Under the pieces are notes generated by a model. It was not told the origin of the DNA. It did not search any database and saw nothing but the letters and a program-made list of their open reading frames with translations. The translations under genes and the position numbers were made by a program. Shown here piece after piece: positions 44,037 through 55,521 of a stretch of 64,000 bases of DNA. The stretch spans positions 4,286,001-4,350,000 of the forward strand of contig NC_049564.1 in assembly GCF_013368755.1 (NCBI RefSeq), written 5' to 3'. The stretch comes from Talaromyces rugulosus. Taxonomy: Eukaryota; Ascomycota; Eurotiomycetes; Eurotiales; Trichocomaceae. Positions within the stretch are counted from its first letter, which is position 1; every line of letters begins with the position of its first letter.

Positions 44037-46377
44037 TCAAACATCATACCAAGAGCTAATCGGCTCCTCTCCCTCTACTACACCAGTTGTGTATTCGGTG
44101 AAAAACACCTGCGAGAGGTCGTCGGGCAGAGAAAATCCCGGACTGAACAAGTGCTCCCAATTGTTGAATTCCCGAGACTCACTGTTTGGCATAAATTCAT
44201 TGCCTGGGATGCTGGCGACAGAGGTGTCTGGAGGGAATGTCACAACGCTGGGCATCCCTCTATCCGTTGTATGCCCGGCGGTGGTTTGGTCTTGGGCCGG
44301 GTGCTGATTCGTATCATTCTGCCTGGTAGTTGAGTTGTCGTTTCCCTTGTTGATGAGGATGCTTTGTGCACGATCGAACAGTCGATACATGACTCCCGCG
44401 CTCCAATAAGTGTCGCGCAAGCTGGCCAAGAGCAACAAGCAAAGCTGAAGCCTATTTTGGCCCAGGCTAGCTTGTAGCGGACTGCGTGATTTGCAGTCAA
44501 ACAGATGGATTTGCATGGCTGGGATCAATGAGGTGATGCTGATGGGCCGTTAGTCACATTCTCTCAACTCGCTTTGCATAACATACACCATGGGCTTGAT
44601 AAACTTAACGGCGTCCATCTCGACTATTTTCTCGACAACGTTGTTGGTCGCCGACGCCGCCGTTCGCACTCGGCTACGCACCATTTGCTGCCACGCGGCT
44701 GACGAGTTTCCAGGGAACGAACCAGGTGCATTTAGAAAATACGGTCGGTAGAGAACGGTTACGCTGGCTCTGGACACATTATAAGTATAAAAAGATACAA
44801 ATCCAGGGGCAAGACAGACGCACTGGTAGAAGAGCTGCAGGTGGTATTCATGCAGCAGCAGGACATCACTCGTTCCCTGTATACCTACTGCTGCACCTGG
44901 CTGGCAGTCATCCAGATCGGCAGCCAGCTCATCAATGTCTTCAACGCCAGGTTTGGGACCTTTGAGTCGGTAATGCGTACGCATAATGCGGCCGAGAGTA
45001 ACGCTGACTCTGACAAGCTGCACCCACATGTCGGCGAGACCGTCGACCCCACGAGGGATGAATTCACGTGTTGCGTGAGCAGAAAGCACCTCGAACTCGT
45101 CTAGAAGATCTTTTGTACACGGGAGAGCCACGTCGCAGTCTTCATCGTGGATCCGCATCGGACGTCCTTTTGCGAGCGAGAGCCATCGGTCGCGGACCAC
45201 ACACGTCCACCACAGACGACGTGTGAGGCGATGTCGTTCCTCGGACAGAATCAGATTCGGATGCCGTGATTGAGCATTAGTACAGCGGTGAATTCCCATT
45301 CCCTGCGCCAACGTCACGGCGATGCCAACCCAATACCAGGCGCCGGTGTGATCTTGGGCATCCGAATACCAGAAGCTCATCAGGAGGACTGACTGAATCA
45401 AGATGATCTTGTCTGTACCGTGGTCAAGATCGTAGAAGCACTTTTTATCAATCAGAAACTACTAGTCCACCGTTTTAACAAAGCACGCACCTTTGCCCTC
45501 GTGTACATGGCTTTCTTCATAACCTTCCGCGACGGAAATCCTGCTCGATGCAAAACATCCACGTCGACGAACTATCCCAACATGAGCATATACAACAGCA
45601 TTATATAAAATAAACTTACATTGGTAGCCGCCAGAAACATGCTCCACAATAACAAGGAATTGACATTCTGACATCGGTTCTCAACGTACTCGTTCAGAAA
45701 TGTCGAAGCTTCCACAACTGGCAGGAAGAAATGCACATGGCAAAAGTAGCAGCGGACCAGCTCGTCACAGACATCTGGAGGAAGCGAGGAAAACCCGCCT
45801 TGGTGACGAATATAGTCCAGCTCGTGCGGCTTATACGCAGTACTTGTGTTGGATGGGCTACATGGAGCAATGCTGGTGGGTGGCCGGTATGCCTCTTGCG
45901 GCACTCCAGGATGACACAGCTCGTACACGGTTTCCCGGGGGCCGCGCGTGTCGCCTTACAATGTTACTATCTTTACACCCTAGAGATAGATAACCATTAC
46001 TTACCAATATAAGAGCAGGCACTATCGTCCGGCAAAACGCCTTCTGCGTCCGTCGTCGCTGCGTCCGCAGTATCGGCAATATCGGCTGCCTCTGGCCGCG
46101 AACTCGTCTCTCGCACGCCCCGTCTCGGCACACGCGGTCTTCATCTGAATCAGCTTTGTCCGGAGCATCCAGCTGGGGTATGGGGATTTGGATGGGGGAC
46201 TTTCTTCACTCACCGATGCTTTTTCCGTGCCCGGATCTCACACACGGCGGCCTCGTGCCGGCAATTGGTACATGGCGTACCTGTCTGGGTCACGTCGCAC
46301 CGCACCTTGCGGCTGTTGCAACTGCTGCATGCAACACGCGAACGACGCGGCTTTTTGGAAGCGTTATCGTGGACCAT
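44037..46377 (-). CDS. Zn2Cys6 transcription factor, cluster regulator 1
   Basis: Six minus-strand exons (46377-46214, 46138-46005, 45954-45620, 45571-45491, 45440-44587, 44538-44037) join in phase to about 689 residues. The zinc cluster is in exon 1: CSSCNSRKVRC ... CTNCRHEAAVC, preceded by the basic arm KKPRRSRVA. An acidic Ala/Asp/Thr linker (ADIADTADAATTDAEGVL) follows. The middle domain is typical of Fungal_trans proteins (DYIRHQGGFSSLPPDVCDELVRCYFCHVHFFLPVVEASTF; ILIQSVLLMSFWYSD; RRLWWTCVVRDRWLSLAKGRPMRI). It resembles regulators of the CTF1/AmdR type, which control esterase or amide catabolism; this is an impression from the zinc cluster. It is divergent from the permease gene at 46694, with CGG triplets at 9-bp spacing in the shared promoter. 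The acceptors for exons 2 and 3 (GAAG, TAAG) are not the CAG/TAG usual here but are fixed by reading phase. Confidence 0.85.
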
Positions 46378-46693
46378 TATGGCGGTAGTACATTACTGCG
46401 TACATGCATGGTTGACGGTGAGTGAAATTGCCGCGGGAGAAATGCGTAGCTTTGGGGTCGTCCCCGCATCGGCTCTCTCGGCAAATTCGGCATTTCTGCT
46501 TCCCCCGCAAAAGGCAAGTTAAAAAAAATCTGGGGAAAGTAAAAATGCAATCAGGTTGACTTTACCGGAGCAAGACCTCGCGATGACAGCTGCCTATAAA
46601 AGCCGGCATAATGCCAGCTGTTGACTTAGTTGTCCTAGTGGTCAACTGACTGACTGATTGATTAATTGACCTACATCTACATCTGGCACCAGC
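46378..46693. promoter_or_regulatory. Divergent promoter: CGG triplets at 9-bp spacing (46470-46490)
   Basis: CGG occurs at 46470, 46479 and 46488, each within TCGGC, giving two successive CGG-N6-CGG direct repeats between regulator 1 and permease 1. A CCGCGG sextet lies at 46431-46436. A TATA-like CTATAAAA (46591-46598) precedes the permease start by about 100 bases. Confidence 0.55.
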
Positions 46694-48322
46694 ATGGACG
46701 ACTCTATCCGACGCGTCGAAAAACTCGACGTGGAAGAGGCCGAAAAGGCTGAAGAGATTGACAAGAAAGACGAGATGGATTACTCGCCTCAAGAAGAGAG
46801 ACGCCTTGTCCGCAAGCTGGACCTTTGGTTAGCCCCCCGGCCCCCTGTCTTACTAGCTAGCAAAAACTGACCGACATGAAACAGGATTGTCCCACTGATG
46901 ATGGTCACGTACACGCTGCAAAGCTACGATAAAGGTATTCTCAGCGCTGCCACACAGTTCAACCTCAACACCGATCTGGGTCTGACGACCGTGGTCGGAT
47001 ACGATGCCGACGGGACGCCAATCACGAATAACCGGCGGTACTCAAATGCATCAATGATTTTCTACATTGGTTACCTGGTCGGTACCTATCCGATGGTGTA
47101 CCTGGCACAGCACTACCCGACCTCGCGCGTGATATCGCTGTCCACTATGCTTTGGGGCGCCGTGGTCATGTCTACTGCCGGATGCTCCAACTATGCTGGG
47201 ATCATGGTCAATCGCTTCATGCTGGGCCTGCTCGAGTCTGCCGTCGCGCCTACTTTTACCGTCTTGGTGACCTTCTGGTGGACGCGTGAAGAGCAGGCTC
47301 TGCGCATGGGGCTGTGGTATTGCTGTGTCGGTGTTGCCACCACGATCTCGCCCTTGATCAACTATGGGCTCGGTCAGATCCCTAGCTCGCTCCTCCCATG
47401 GAAGCCCATGTTCTTGATCCTCGGTGCCGTCACCACCCTGTGGTCCGTCGTTCTTTTCCTCGCTCTTCCGGACAGCCCCCTCACGACAAAAGGATTGAGT
47501 GAATCGGAACGCGGAATCGCCATCCGCCGTTTGCAGAAAAACCAGGCTGGTACAATCAGCACTGTCTTTGAGAAGAGCCAATGTTTCGAGGCATTTCGCG
47601 ACTATAAAACGTACAGCTGTACCTTGATCGTTCTTTTGACGGGCGTTCCTTCAGGGGCTATCGGCACTTTCGGCACAATCGTGATCAACGGCTTTGGATT
47701 CAATCATTTCGACTCCTTGGCTCTGACTTGTCCAATTGGCGCTATTACCGCGCTATCTATCCTTCTTGTCGGATATATAACTCGCAAATGGGCTGGTACC
47801 CGCTACATATGCATTGCGGTGTGTGCACTGATCTCCATCGCAGGAACTCTGATCTGCTGGTTGGGACCGCGCAGCAATAGGGGTCTTTTATTCGCAGGCA
47901 TATTTCTTATTGCCGTTCAGGTCGCTTCTGGGGGGTTAGCTGTTTCTCTAGCTGCGTCCAACATCGCCGGCCACACCAGTGAGTCTTCCACTTTCTTTCG
48001 CTGTGAATAATTACGTGTAAGCTAACGATCTGCAGAAAAAACTACTACCAGCGCATCGACCTTTGCTGGCTACTGCGTCGGCAACATTATTGGGCCGTTA
48101 ATATTCGGCGCGTCACCAGGACCGCTATACCGGGCTGGGTTCATCGGCAGCTTTGTGTGTCTGTGTGGTGTGGTTGTCGTTGCCACCGTCACTTATATTG
48201 CCTTGCGCAGGGAAAACGCAAAGAGGGACAAGACGTCAAGAAGCAGAGAGACTGGCCTGACTCACTCAATTGATGAGAACTTGACGGACATGCAGAACGA
48301 AGAGTTTCGATATGTACTGTAG
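46694..48322 (+). CDS. MFS permease, allantoate/anion:cation symporter (Dal5-Tna1) type, copy 1
   Basis: Exons 46694-46827, 46885-47978 and 48036-48322 join in phase to 504 residues. The short first exon encodes the charged N-terminus ending in EERRLVRKLDLW; helix 1 then begins IVPLMMVTYTLQSYDKGILSAA, the family signature. Twelve hydrophobic segments can be counted, with MVNRFMLGLLESAVAPTFTVLVTFWW and PMFLILGAVTTLWSVVLFLALPDSP typical of the anion:cation symporter branch. Members import carboxylates, ureides, vitamins or peptides with protons. The C-terminus ends NLTDMQNEEFRYVL, where the acidic E-(F)-RY-x-(L/Y) ending is common in this family. It is divergent from regulator 1 and upstream of the secreted esterase, so the likely cargo is a product of the neighbouring hydrolases. 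Confidence 0.88.
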
Positions 48323-48788
48323 GAAGTTTACAGTTCCGAACGATCTCATGACTCAATTTTTTATTATTTTTTCGCCGTTGAGAAACTGTTCATGTTAATT
48401 ATTGCTTTCAGTCGGTCTAAAACGTATACATATGTAGTGTTCAATGTTGACAACTACAACAAACGACCGAAGCTAGTCTCTTGAGGAGTCAATCAATGGT
48501 ATATGCAGGCGCCAACATATAGTCATACTTGTAACCAATCATTGATAGACTAAATGACGTATCTGACGAAATTTATTGGGTCCTCATTTCTAGCCATACA
48601 GGTAGAGCAGCAAGATGTTAGCCATTTCGGTAGTTTCGGTAATTTCGACAATGTCGGCAATATCAGCTTTGCTGTGGATCAAGGAAGTATTTAAATAATA
48701 TTCGGTGCCTTGGCGTAAGCCGCTTTAATCCTTGCTGCATGAACTCTTTCATAATATACTTAATTATTGAATCCTTTCTAAAAGAACT
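48323..48788. promoter_or_regulatory. Esterase promoter with five 9-bp tandem units at 48625-48669
   Basis: Five consecutive 9-base units: TTTCGGTAG, TTTCGGTAA, TTTCGACAA, TGTCGGCAA, TATCAGCTT. CGG starts at 48628, 48637 and 48655; the third and fifth units carry CGA and CAG. The array ends 120 bases upstream of the esterase ATG. No gene is recognised in the rest of the spacer. Confidence 0.65.
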
Positions 48789-49809
48789 ATGAAAATGCAA
48801 CCATTCAGGGTGCTTGTCAGTATGCTCATAGGCTTGGCCGGCGTAAATGCAGCAGCATGCAGGTATACCGGTCTACCCTTTAGACAATCAATTGGACACG
48901 TCTCCAATGTCTCCATCGAAAGCAACGGCCTCAATCGCAGTTATCTTGTCTCGATCCCGCCTCTGTATAGGCCGTATATTCCAGCCGGCGTCATCTTCTC
49001 CTTCCACGGTGGTGCTCGCACCTCCACGGACCAGTTGCGGCTGGACCAGTTGACAAATCCGGAATTCAATACCAGACATATTGTTGTGTATCCACAGGGC
49101 GTAAATGCATGTTAGACCTTTTTGCTGTTTCTCCTTTTTATACAATATCATTGTGCTGATTATTGTAAAGAATAAGTGGCAAGGCGTACCTGGCGACGAG
49201 ATCGACGACGTTAAATTCACCGCCGACATTCTAGAAAAGATCGAATCAAGCTACTGCATTAACAAGGATCGTATTTGGGCTACTGGAAAGTCCGATGGTG
49301 GCGGTTTCACCAACGTCCTTGCCTGCGATGCTGGCATGTCCAAACGTTTTGCAGCCTTTGCTCCAGTTTCAGGAGCATACTATGTGGATACATTGCCCTG
49401 TGCGCCGTCGACAGTGAACATTCCCTGCCATGCAGCACGATCGAATATCCCGTTTCTGGCTTTTCATGGTGGAAACGACACCACCATTTCATACTCGGGC
49501 GGGGAACGCAAGGAAGAATGCCTGCCCAGTATTCCACATTTCATTCAAGAGTGGGCAGCACGAGACAAGCTCGACAGTAGCAAGAACTTCACAACCTGGG
49601 TAGCTTCAAACACGGTAGCTTATTCATTTGGTCTTACTGGGCTTGTCCGTCTAATATATGACTCTGTGATCGGGCACGACTGGCCCAGCACAATCCCGAA
49701 TGCCGATAACCAGAAGCCGGGTCATCATCCGGCAAGTTTCAATGCGACTCCGATTGTACTGGACTTTTTTGACCGGCATCCCTTGGCGTTGGACTACTGG
49801 ACTAGTTAG
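48789..49809 (+). CDS. Secreted carbohydrate-esterase family 1-type esterase (feruloyl esterase C-like)
   Basis: Exons 48789-49100 and 49171-49809 join in phase 0 to 316 residues. The N-terminus MKMQPFRVLVSMLIGLAGVNAA is a signal peptide. The oxyanion region is VIFSFHGGARTS, the nucleophile motif is GKSDGGGFTNVLAC (Ser in G-x-S-x-G), and the C-terminal IGHDWPSTIPN supplies the catalytic His. These match fungal feruloyl esterases of the FaeC/LpqC type, which free ferulic or other hydroxycinnamic acids from plant cell-wall esters. Cys residues lie in positions usual for disulfides. The 70-base intron restores the segment HIVVYPQG + NKWQGVPGDEIDD. The promoter holds the CGG 9-bp repeat array, shared in type with the amidase and permease 1 promoters. 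Confidence 0.85.
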
Positions 49810-50001
49810 TAGTTAGGTGGAATTACTGTCTTCATTATTGCCGAGTAGTGCCGATGTCGTAGCGGGTCCGGTAATTATCTTGTTTAGCCGAGTCGGCCGT
49901 TTTGCCGGCCATCTCAACATTGTAATAGCTATAAATGTATTTCTCTTAAGTCAGTAACTCTTAAGCTCGAAATGTTTAAACCTTAAACAAAATAATAAAA
50001 A

Positions 50002-51081
50002 ATGACGACACAAACTATCGACGGCCTAGAGCCTCGATTCTCTCTCCCACCAAGCACTCCCCTCTCAAGCAAGACCGAGCTGGTCATCGGCGGGCTCAAA
50101 GTCTACATCTATGGACTAGATGAAGTGAATCTTAACAGGTCTCCCGATCGTAATGGAGACATCGCGGTGCTTTATATGGCGCATAACCGAACCCGCACGT
50201 ATCGTGTCATGGAAGACATGGCCCATGAAATCTTGCATCGATACCGAATGGATACGAGGAAGGGTAAACGACTGGGGCTAATTGCCCTGACGATGAATAT
50301 GAGGAATCATGGAGATCGAGAGGTAGGTATTTAATTTGATGCCGGTTCATCCTTTCTAACTGTTGGGTCAGATTTTCCCTCAAGCAAATACGACTTGGAA
50401 AGAGGGCAACGAGAATCACGCGTACGTTTATCCTTACCTGTATGTCAGGAAGCTCTAGTTATACTGATAAACATGTATAGAATGGACTTGACATCCATGA
50501 TCTCCGGGTGTGCGCAAGACTTTAAGCTTGTGGTGGACTACCTTCCCTGTTATCTCCCCCAGTTTAGTCGGTTTTATAATATCATGGCTGGCGTATCCCT
50601 CGGAGGACACACTGCCTGGCGTATTGCTTCCTTGGCAGCCCCCGGCCAGTTCTGTGCATACACAATGATTGTTGGATGCCCTAACTTGACGCCCTTGTTG
50701 CTCAGTCGACTAGGAATTGATACGGAAGACACGTTGAAGTACGACGATTTGGAACCGATCATGACACCAGAGCAACAGCGCCGATGGCCGCGCGCTCTGG
50801 CCGAGATGATTTATCGGGATGACGTCAAAGTCACAGACCACTTTCCCACAAATGTGCCCTTGTTGTTATGCAATGGTGTGCACGACAAGCTAGTGCCGGC
50901 AAAGTATACAGCTGCGTGGCTAGAGGAGAGACGGCGCAAGGAGGTACCAGGTAGTGAGCAGGATATCACTTTTTATGTACAGGAGAATACGGGTCACAGC
51001 TGTACTAAGGAGATGATTGCCATGTTGGCGGGGTGGTTAGGAGATATCCTTAATCCTCACACTCCTCGGTCGACATTATAG
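50002..51081 (+). CDS. Alpha/beta hydrolase, intracellular
   Basis: Exons 50002-50322, 50372-50421 and 50481-51081 join in phase to 323 residues. The nucleophile elbow is AGVSLGGHTAW (G-x-S-x-G, Ser at ~163). VPLLLCNGVHDKLVPAKYTAAWLEERR contains the candidate acid, and ENTGHSCTKEM the candidate His. There is no signal peptide, unlike the two neighbouring enzymes. The small second exon (50 bases) carries IFPQANTTWKEGNENHA, and its splicing is required to join ALTMNMRNHGDRE to MDLTSMISG. Family members include carboxylesterases and C-C bond hydrolases. Its place beside a secreted esterase and permease suggests it finishes hydrolysis of an imported fragment, but the sequence does not show this. 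Confidence 0.8.
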
Positions 51082-51430
51082 TACCTGTTGCTTATAATAA
51101 AGAGCAAAAATACTGTCTACGCTTTGGTTTTAAGTAGATGGCGTTGTCTATTGGCTTAAGGCCAATTGCTCTCATGGCCATCGAATTGTTCAAACTGCAT
51201 GTACCATTCTTCAGCGCTTTCAATGTTACATAGTAGTCAATAATAGAAAGCCTTTAAAACATTTGAATACAACCAGTTATCATACATTTCTTATCTAAGA
51301 CATCTATTGCATACATGTACATATATATAAGCACATTAATCATGCGCTATCAAACTTGAATCAGCCCAAACATTATTTTACGACCTTATCAAATCATGAT
51401 AAGTATCCTAGCTACTGACAGTGTACAGGG
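51082..51430. other. Convergent spacer
   Basis: 3' flanks of the hydrolase and amidase genes, AT-rich; no gene, RNA or repeat is recognised. Confidence 0.5.
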
Positions 51431-53316
51431 TTAAGCACTGATGACGGGAATGTTCCGATTCAGATGGTCAGCCCATGTTGGTAGGGTTCGCTTCCAAGGG
51501 GTATTGGAAGATATTTGCAGGTCCTCAATAGCACTAGCGTACTTGACGAGAGTCGCCTCCGAGAATGCGGTTCCCATGAGGGCGAGACCATATGGCATCT
51601 TCGACTCCTTGTTTGTTCCAGCAGGAAGCGTAATAACTGGATATCCTGCCTGAGCTGCGATCTCATACGTAGGACCAAAGTCGGGAGGCACCAACAAAGC
51701 GGTCAAGTTGTGCCCGTTAAAGTGCAGTGCTGCGTCGATGCCATCCTCCCGGCTGGTACGTTGGCAGTAACTCAGAGATTGCCAGTACGTCTCATTCATG
51801 ATACCTTCAGATGCCAGCGATGCGAGGAATCCATCTTGGCCGGATGCAAAACCCGGGTTCACATCGGGATGACCACCCTCGCTTCCAACGTTGTCGAGGT
51901 TGTACCGGACCAAGTCTTCGAGTGAGCGCATGTTCGTGTTGTTCAGTTCAGAGAGGTAGCTCTTGATGTTGTTGTAGAAGTCTACCTTGACGTACGTATA
52001 TTCTGATTCGTTGGGGTAGCCGCGATGTGTTCCATAATCCCAGTCCCATCCATCGGGATTAACGATATCTTTATAGTACGGAAGCTCGGTTCCGTTGATG
52101 ATGGTGGCCCCGGCCGAACGAATTAGATCCAAAAGCTCCAAGAGCTGAGAGTTCTGTGCCGGGTGGTTGTATTGCCAAAAGGACAACCACGGGAGTCCGA
52201 ATACAGCGCCCTTGAGCGCAGACTTATCTGTTAGAAATTGGGTGTAACCTCCTTGGGGAGTTTTGCCCTCCTGGGCGAAGGTATAGTTGTCACGCTGGTC
52301 AATTCCGTAAATGGCATCTAAGACGTACGTCGCATCACGGACAGTCTTTCCAAAGCAGCCGACAGAATCCTGGTGGGTTGACTCGGGAATGACACCATCT
52401 CGAGACGTCAGACCAACAGTAGGTTTGATCCCGACAACAGCATTTCTTTCAGCGGGGCTGATCACTGCACACAAGTTAGTTCCAACCCGGTAAAACAGTT
52501 CAATTAGGAGACTCACCACTGCCATCAGTCTCAGTCCCAAGTGCAAAAGGCACCTGGTTCGAGGCGACTGCAACGCCGGAACCCGAGCTACTCCCCCCGG
52601 GGTTGAGAGTTAAATTGTAAGGATTCCGGCACTGGCCACCCCGTCCGGAATAACCTTCAGAATAGCCGTTTGAACGCATGTCCGCCCACTCACTGAGAGC
52701 GGCCTTGCCCAAAAGCACCGCACCGGCCTCACGTAGACGATACACAACATGGGCGTCACGAGGGACCACAGAACCGATCAAAGCCCAACTACCGGCAGTG
52801 GTTTCCATCTTGTCCTTGCTGGCAATATTGTCTTTGACCAGAAAGGGAATTCCGTGCAGAGGGCCTCGGAAAATTCCCCGCTGGCGCTCCGCATCCAGAG
52901 ATTTCGCAATCTCCATTGCATCAGGATTGTATTGTAGGACAGCACTATAGTCGTCAGAAACAAAATACCGTCTGGATAAGATAAGTGGCTTACCTCAGAT
53001 ACGGCTGCAGTTGGTAGATTCGTTCAGAGTAACACTCGAGCAGTTGGACACCAGTCAGTTTGCCCGACTTCAGTTCCGCCTGGATTTCATCGATGCTGGC
53101 TTCTTCCAATTTAAAGCCATTACAGAGGCGCATGGGGAAGAGATCAGCGCCAGTAGTATTCAGATAAGGGAAATCAAACGGATATGGTTTGTTGTCGATT
53201 TGCTGGGTGACTAGGGTATCGGTATTGTTGTTACTGTCAAATGCACTGGCCGGGGACACCAAACCCCAAGCAGCTGCGACCGCAGCCAGGAGGAAAGATG
53301 CAACCGATGGCATCAT
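51431..53316 (-). CDS. Secreted amidase-signature enzyme
   Basis: Minus-strand exons 53316-52994, 52944-52517 and 52464-51431 join in phase to 594 residues. I chose the Met at 53316 because MMPSVASFLLAAVAAAWGLVSPASA makes a clean signal peptide; the ATG at 53340 adds eight residues. The Ser-cisSer-Lys triad is visible: Lys ~145 in GIPFLVKDNIASKD, the Gly/Ser-rich NPGGSSSGSGVAVAS (cis-Ser) and ETDGS + VISPA (nucleophile Ser). The family hydrolyses carboxamides to carboxylate and ammonia. Secretion is unusual compared with cytosolic AmdS-type acetamidases, so the substrate is probably an extracellular amide or aryl-amide. HGATAR (AreA-type) sites, CCAAT boxes and two CGG at 9-bp spacing lie upstream. 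Confidence 0.9.
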
Positions 53317-54065
53317 TAAACCTTGACAGATACCTGTCACTTGGGAACAAAAAATAGAAAAAGGAAGACAACGAACGACAGTTTAAAAAGAAAGAAAGGA
53401 ATCAAGGTACAGAGTACATAGACATGAGTGCGAGGCACGCGACGGATGCACGTATCCAGGACTAGCTTCGGAAATTTCGGATAGTTAAGGCGTTTCACAA
53501 GCAATCCGCAAAGCAATGCATATGAAATAGAGATTTAAGCGTCTCAATATTTTAATAAAATTCTACGTAAAAAATTATCTACGCCTTATTATAAATTTCA
53601 CACCCATTTTATGATAAGAAATATCACGATTTTATCGGTTATGAAGATGTTAAAGACATATATTTAATACTATGTATTGTATTGTATAGGGGAACGCTAA
53701 CAGGTGCCTTACTGATTGAGGAAGTGATATTGCGGCGTCGAGGGCTTTTGGTTGCGGCCCCACTTGGCGATCACCCCACTAAAATGATCCGATTGGTGAT
53801 AGTTTACGCTCCGATAAACCAATGATGATGTGCCACTTGATCCACCTACTTAAACTCTAATTTCAGTTGTGTTCATTGGTTGGTAAGATAAAGCAGGTAT
53901 AAATATGTTTTCATTCGGGGATTTTATGCTAAGTCTGATATGAATGGACAAAGAAAATATAAGTACATACTCAATAAAGGTTCACTGCACAGGTGGAAAT
54001 CTGCCTCGAATTGTTAAGGACCCCATTTTCTCATGTTTTCCACTTTCGCATTTCCTTCGTAGATA
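53317..54065. promoter_or_regulatory. Divergent promoter amidase / rhodopsin-domain gene: CGG repeat, GATA and CCAAT sites
   Basis: CGG at 53469 and 53478 (CTTCGGAAA-TTTCGGATA, period 9) lies about 150 bases upstream of the amidase start. HGATAR motifs occur at 53575-53580 (-), 53612-53617 (+), 53632-53637 (-), 53812-53817 (+) and 53886-53891 (+). CCAAT/ATTGG boxes lie at 53792, 53819 and 53875. This layout fits nitrogen-metabolite control by an AreA-type factor plus a pathway activator; binding is inferred. Confidence 0.5.
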
Positions 54066-55521
54066 ATGGCAATTCACCCGCAATCAGGGCAAAGTGGTCG
54101 AGCAGACTATTTTACATATACGGTAGTGCCTAAAACCATGACAACTATTCCCGCCGATATAGAGTCTGCCCAGGCGGCTGGGCAGATTCCCTCCGGTATC
54201 AGCATGGAGTATCTCGCCCAGTCGCGAGATCAGCCGGCAAAAATCGCCATCATATCTGTCGGTGCCTTGACATTTGTGCTCGTCATTGCTCGGTGTTATG
54301 CCAGACTATTTGTAGTCAAGCAGGCTGGTTTGGATGATGCGTTGGCTGTTTTCACCATGGTAGGTTATTTTTGCATACACAGCGGTGGGCGTATCCGTTA
54401 GTAACCTACATATGCACGCGCACGCAGCTCATATATATTGCAATCATCGGGGTCTGTATTTGCCTTATTGACCTCGGCAGTGGTCGACATATCGAATATA
54501 TCAAATACGTCCTGAGCCAGCCTCAGGTGAACCAGAGCGAAGTCCTCGACTTTGTCGTGCATCTCCTCTACACGACAGCTCTCTTCGTATGCCGTCTTTC
54601 AGGGCTAGCATTCTACGAACGTCTCGCATCTCATCGTGTTCAAATGTCGGTAACCATCAAAGCCGCCTACGGATTTCTAGTGATCGCATATCTAGTTCAA
54701 TTTTTCCTCATTCTGTTCCACTGCATGCCTGTTACTGGTCTCTGGCCTTATGCCTGGCAGCCAGAAATCAACAACTACAGGTGTATTACCTGGGGTGAGG
54801 TATATTCGGTCAATTCGGGCTTGTCACTGATCTGTGACCTGATCATGTTGATCATCCCCTCCATGTTGATATACATGTTGCAGGCGTCGCCGAAGAAGCG
54901 GCTCCAGCTGTCTCTCATCTTATTACCTGGCGTTCCGTTAGTCCACTGGACCCCTCCCCTCCCTTGTTTCTCAGTTTCGGAATTAACATTATGCCATTTA
55001 TTAGTGTACTGGTCATCTCCTCCATCCGCGTGTATCTCGTGGAAGTCGGGCAGTGGACCACCGACGGCAGTTGGGCTTATGATCCGATGCTGGCAATCGA
55101 AACTTCTGAGATTGGCAGCACCCTCATTGCCCTTTCCATTCCAGCCCTCAAGCCTCTCTTTGGATCGTGGTTCTCGCATATCAAGGCATACCCATTGAGT
55201 CACAGTAGCCAGAGCCGAAAGTTGAATAGAGTTCATCAAAGAGACCATTACCACAAATCAGATGACAGTATGCAACTTGGAGCTTTGAGCCGTAACTGCC
55301 ACCGGGATGTTGAATCCGACTTGTACCATGTGAGTATCGCCGTCGGCCGGAACCATGCTGTTTCTATTCAGACATCAAATATGAACGGTACGTTAAGAGA
55401 TCATGGGTCCTCTGACTACTTTCGCATAAACGAGGATTCAGTCGACAAAAGAGGCAATCTAAGAGTTAATAATGGGATCCACTTGACAAAGGAGGTTTAT
55501 ATGTCGTCGGCGAGGATATAA
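54066..55521 (+). CDS. Rhodopsin-domain integral membrane protein (SAT4/PTH11-like family), copy 2
   Basis: Exons 54066-54359, 54428-54936 and 55005-55521 join in phase to about 439 residues. The acceptor at 55004 gives ...LILLPGVP + VLVISSIRVYLVEVGQW, collinear with the conserved LPGV-LV-SI-R-YLVxVGQW stretch of relatives; the nearer acceptor at 54974 would leave a 38-base intron and add ten residues. AKIAIISVGALTFVLVIARCYARLF is helix 1, ITWGEVYSVNSGLSLICDLIMLIIP contains the typical W-E-x6-S-x6-D pattern, and YDPMLAIETSEIGSTLIALSIPALKPLF ends the membrane part. Cytosolic C-terminal tail of ~115 residues. In pathogenic fungi related PTH11-type proteins act as receptors; here, beside the amidase, it could sense a substrate. 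That is inference. Confidence 0.82.

Noticed and set aside
54937..54974. 38-base intron in the second rhodopsin-domain gene
   Set aside because: Phase allows it, but the 68-base alternative ending at 55004 gives the protein segment that lines up with relatives without an insertion.
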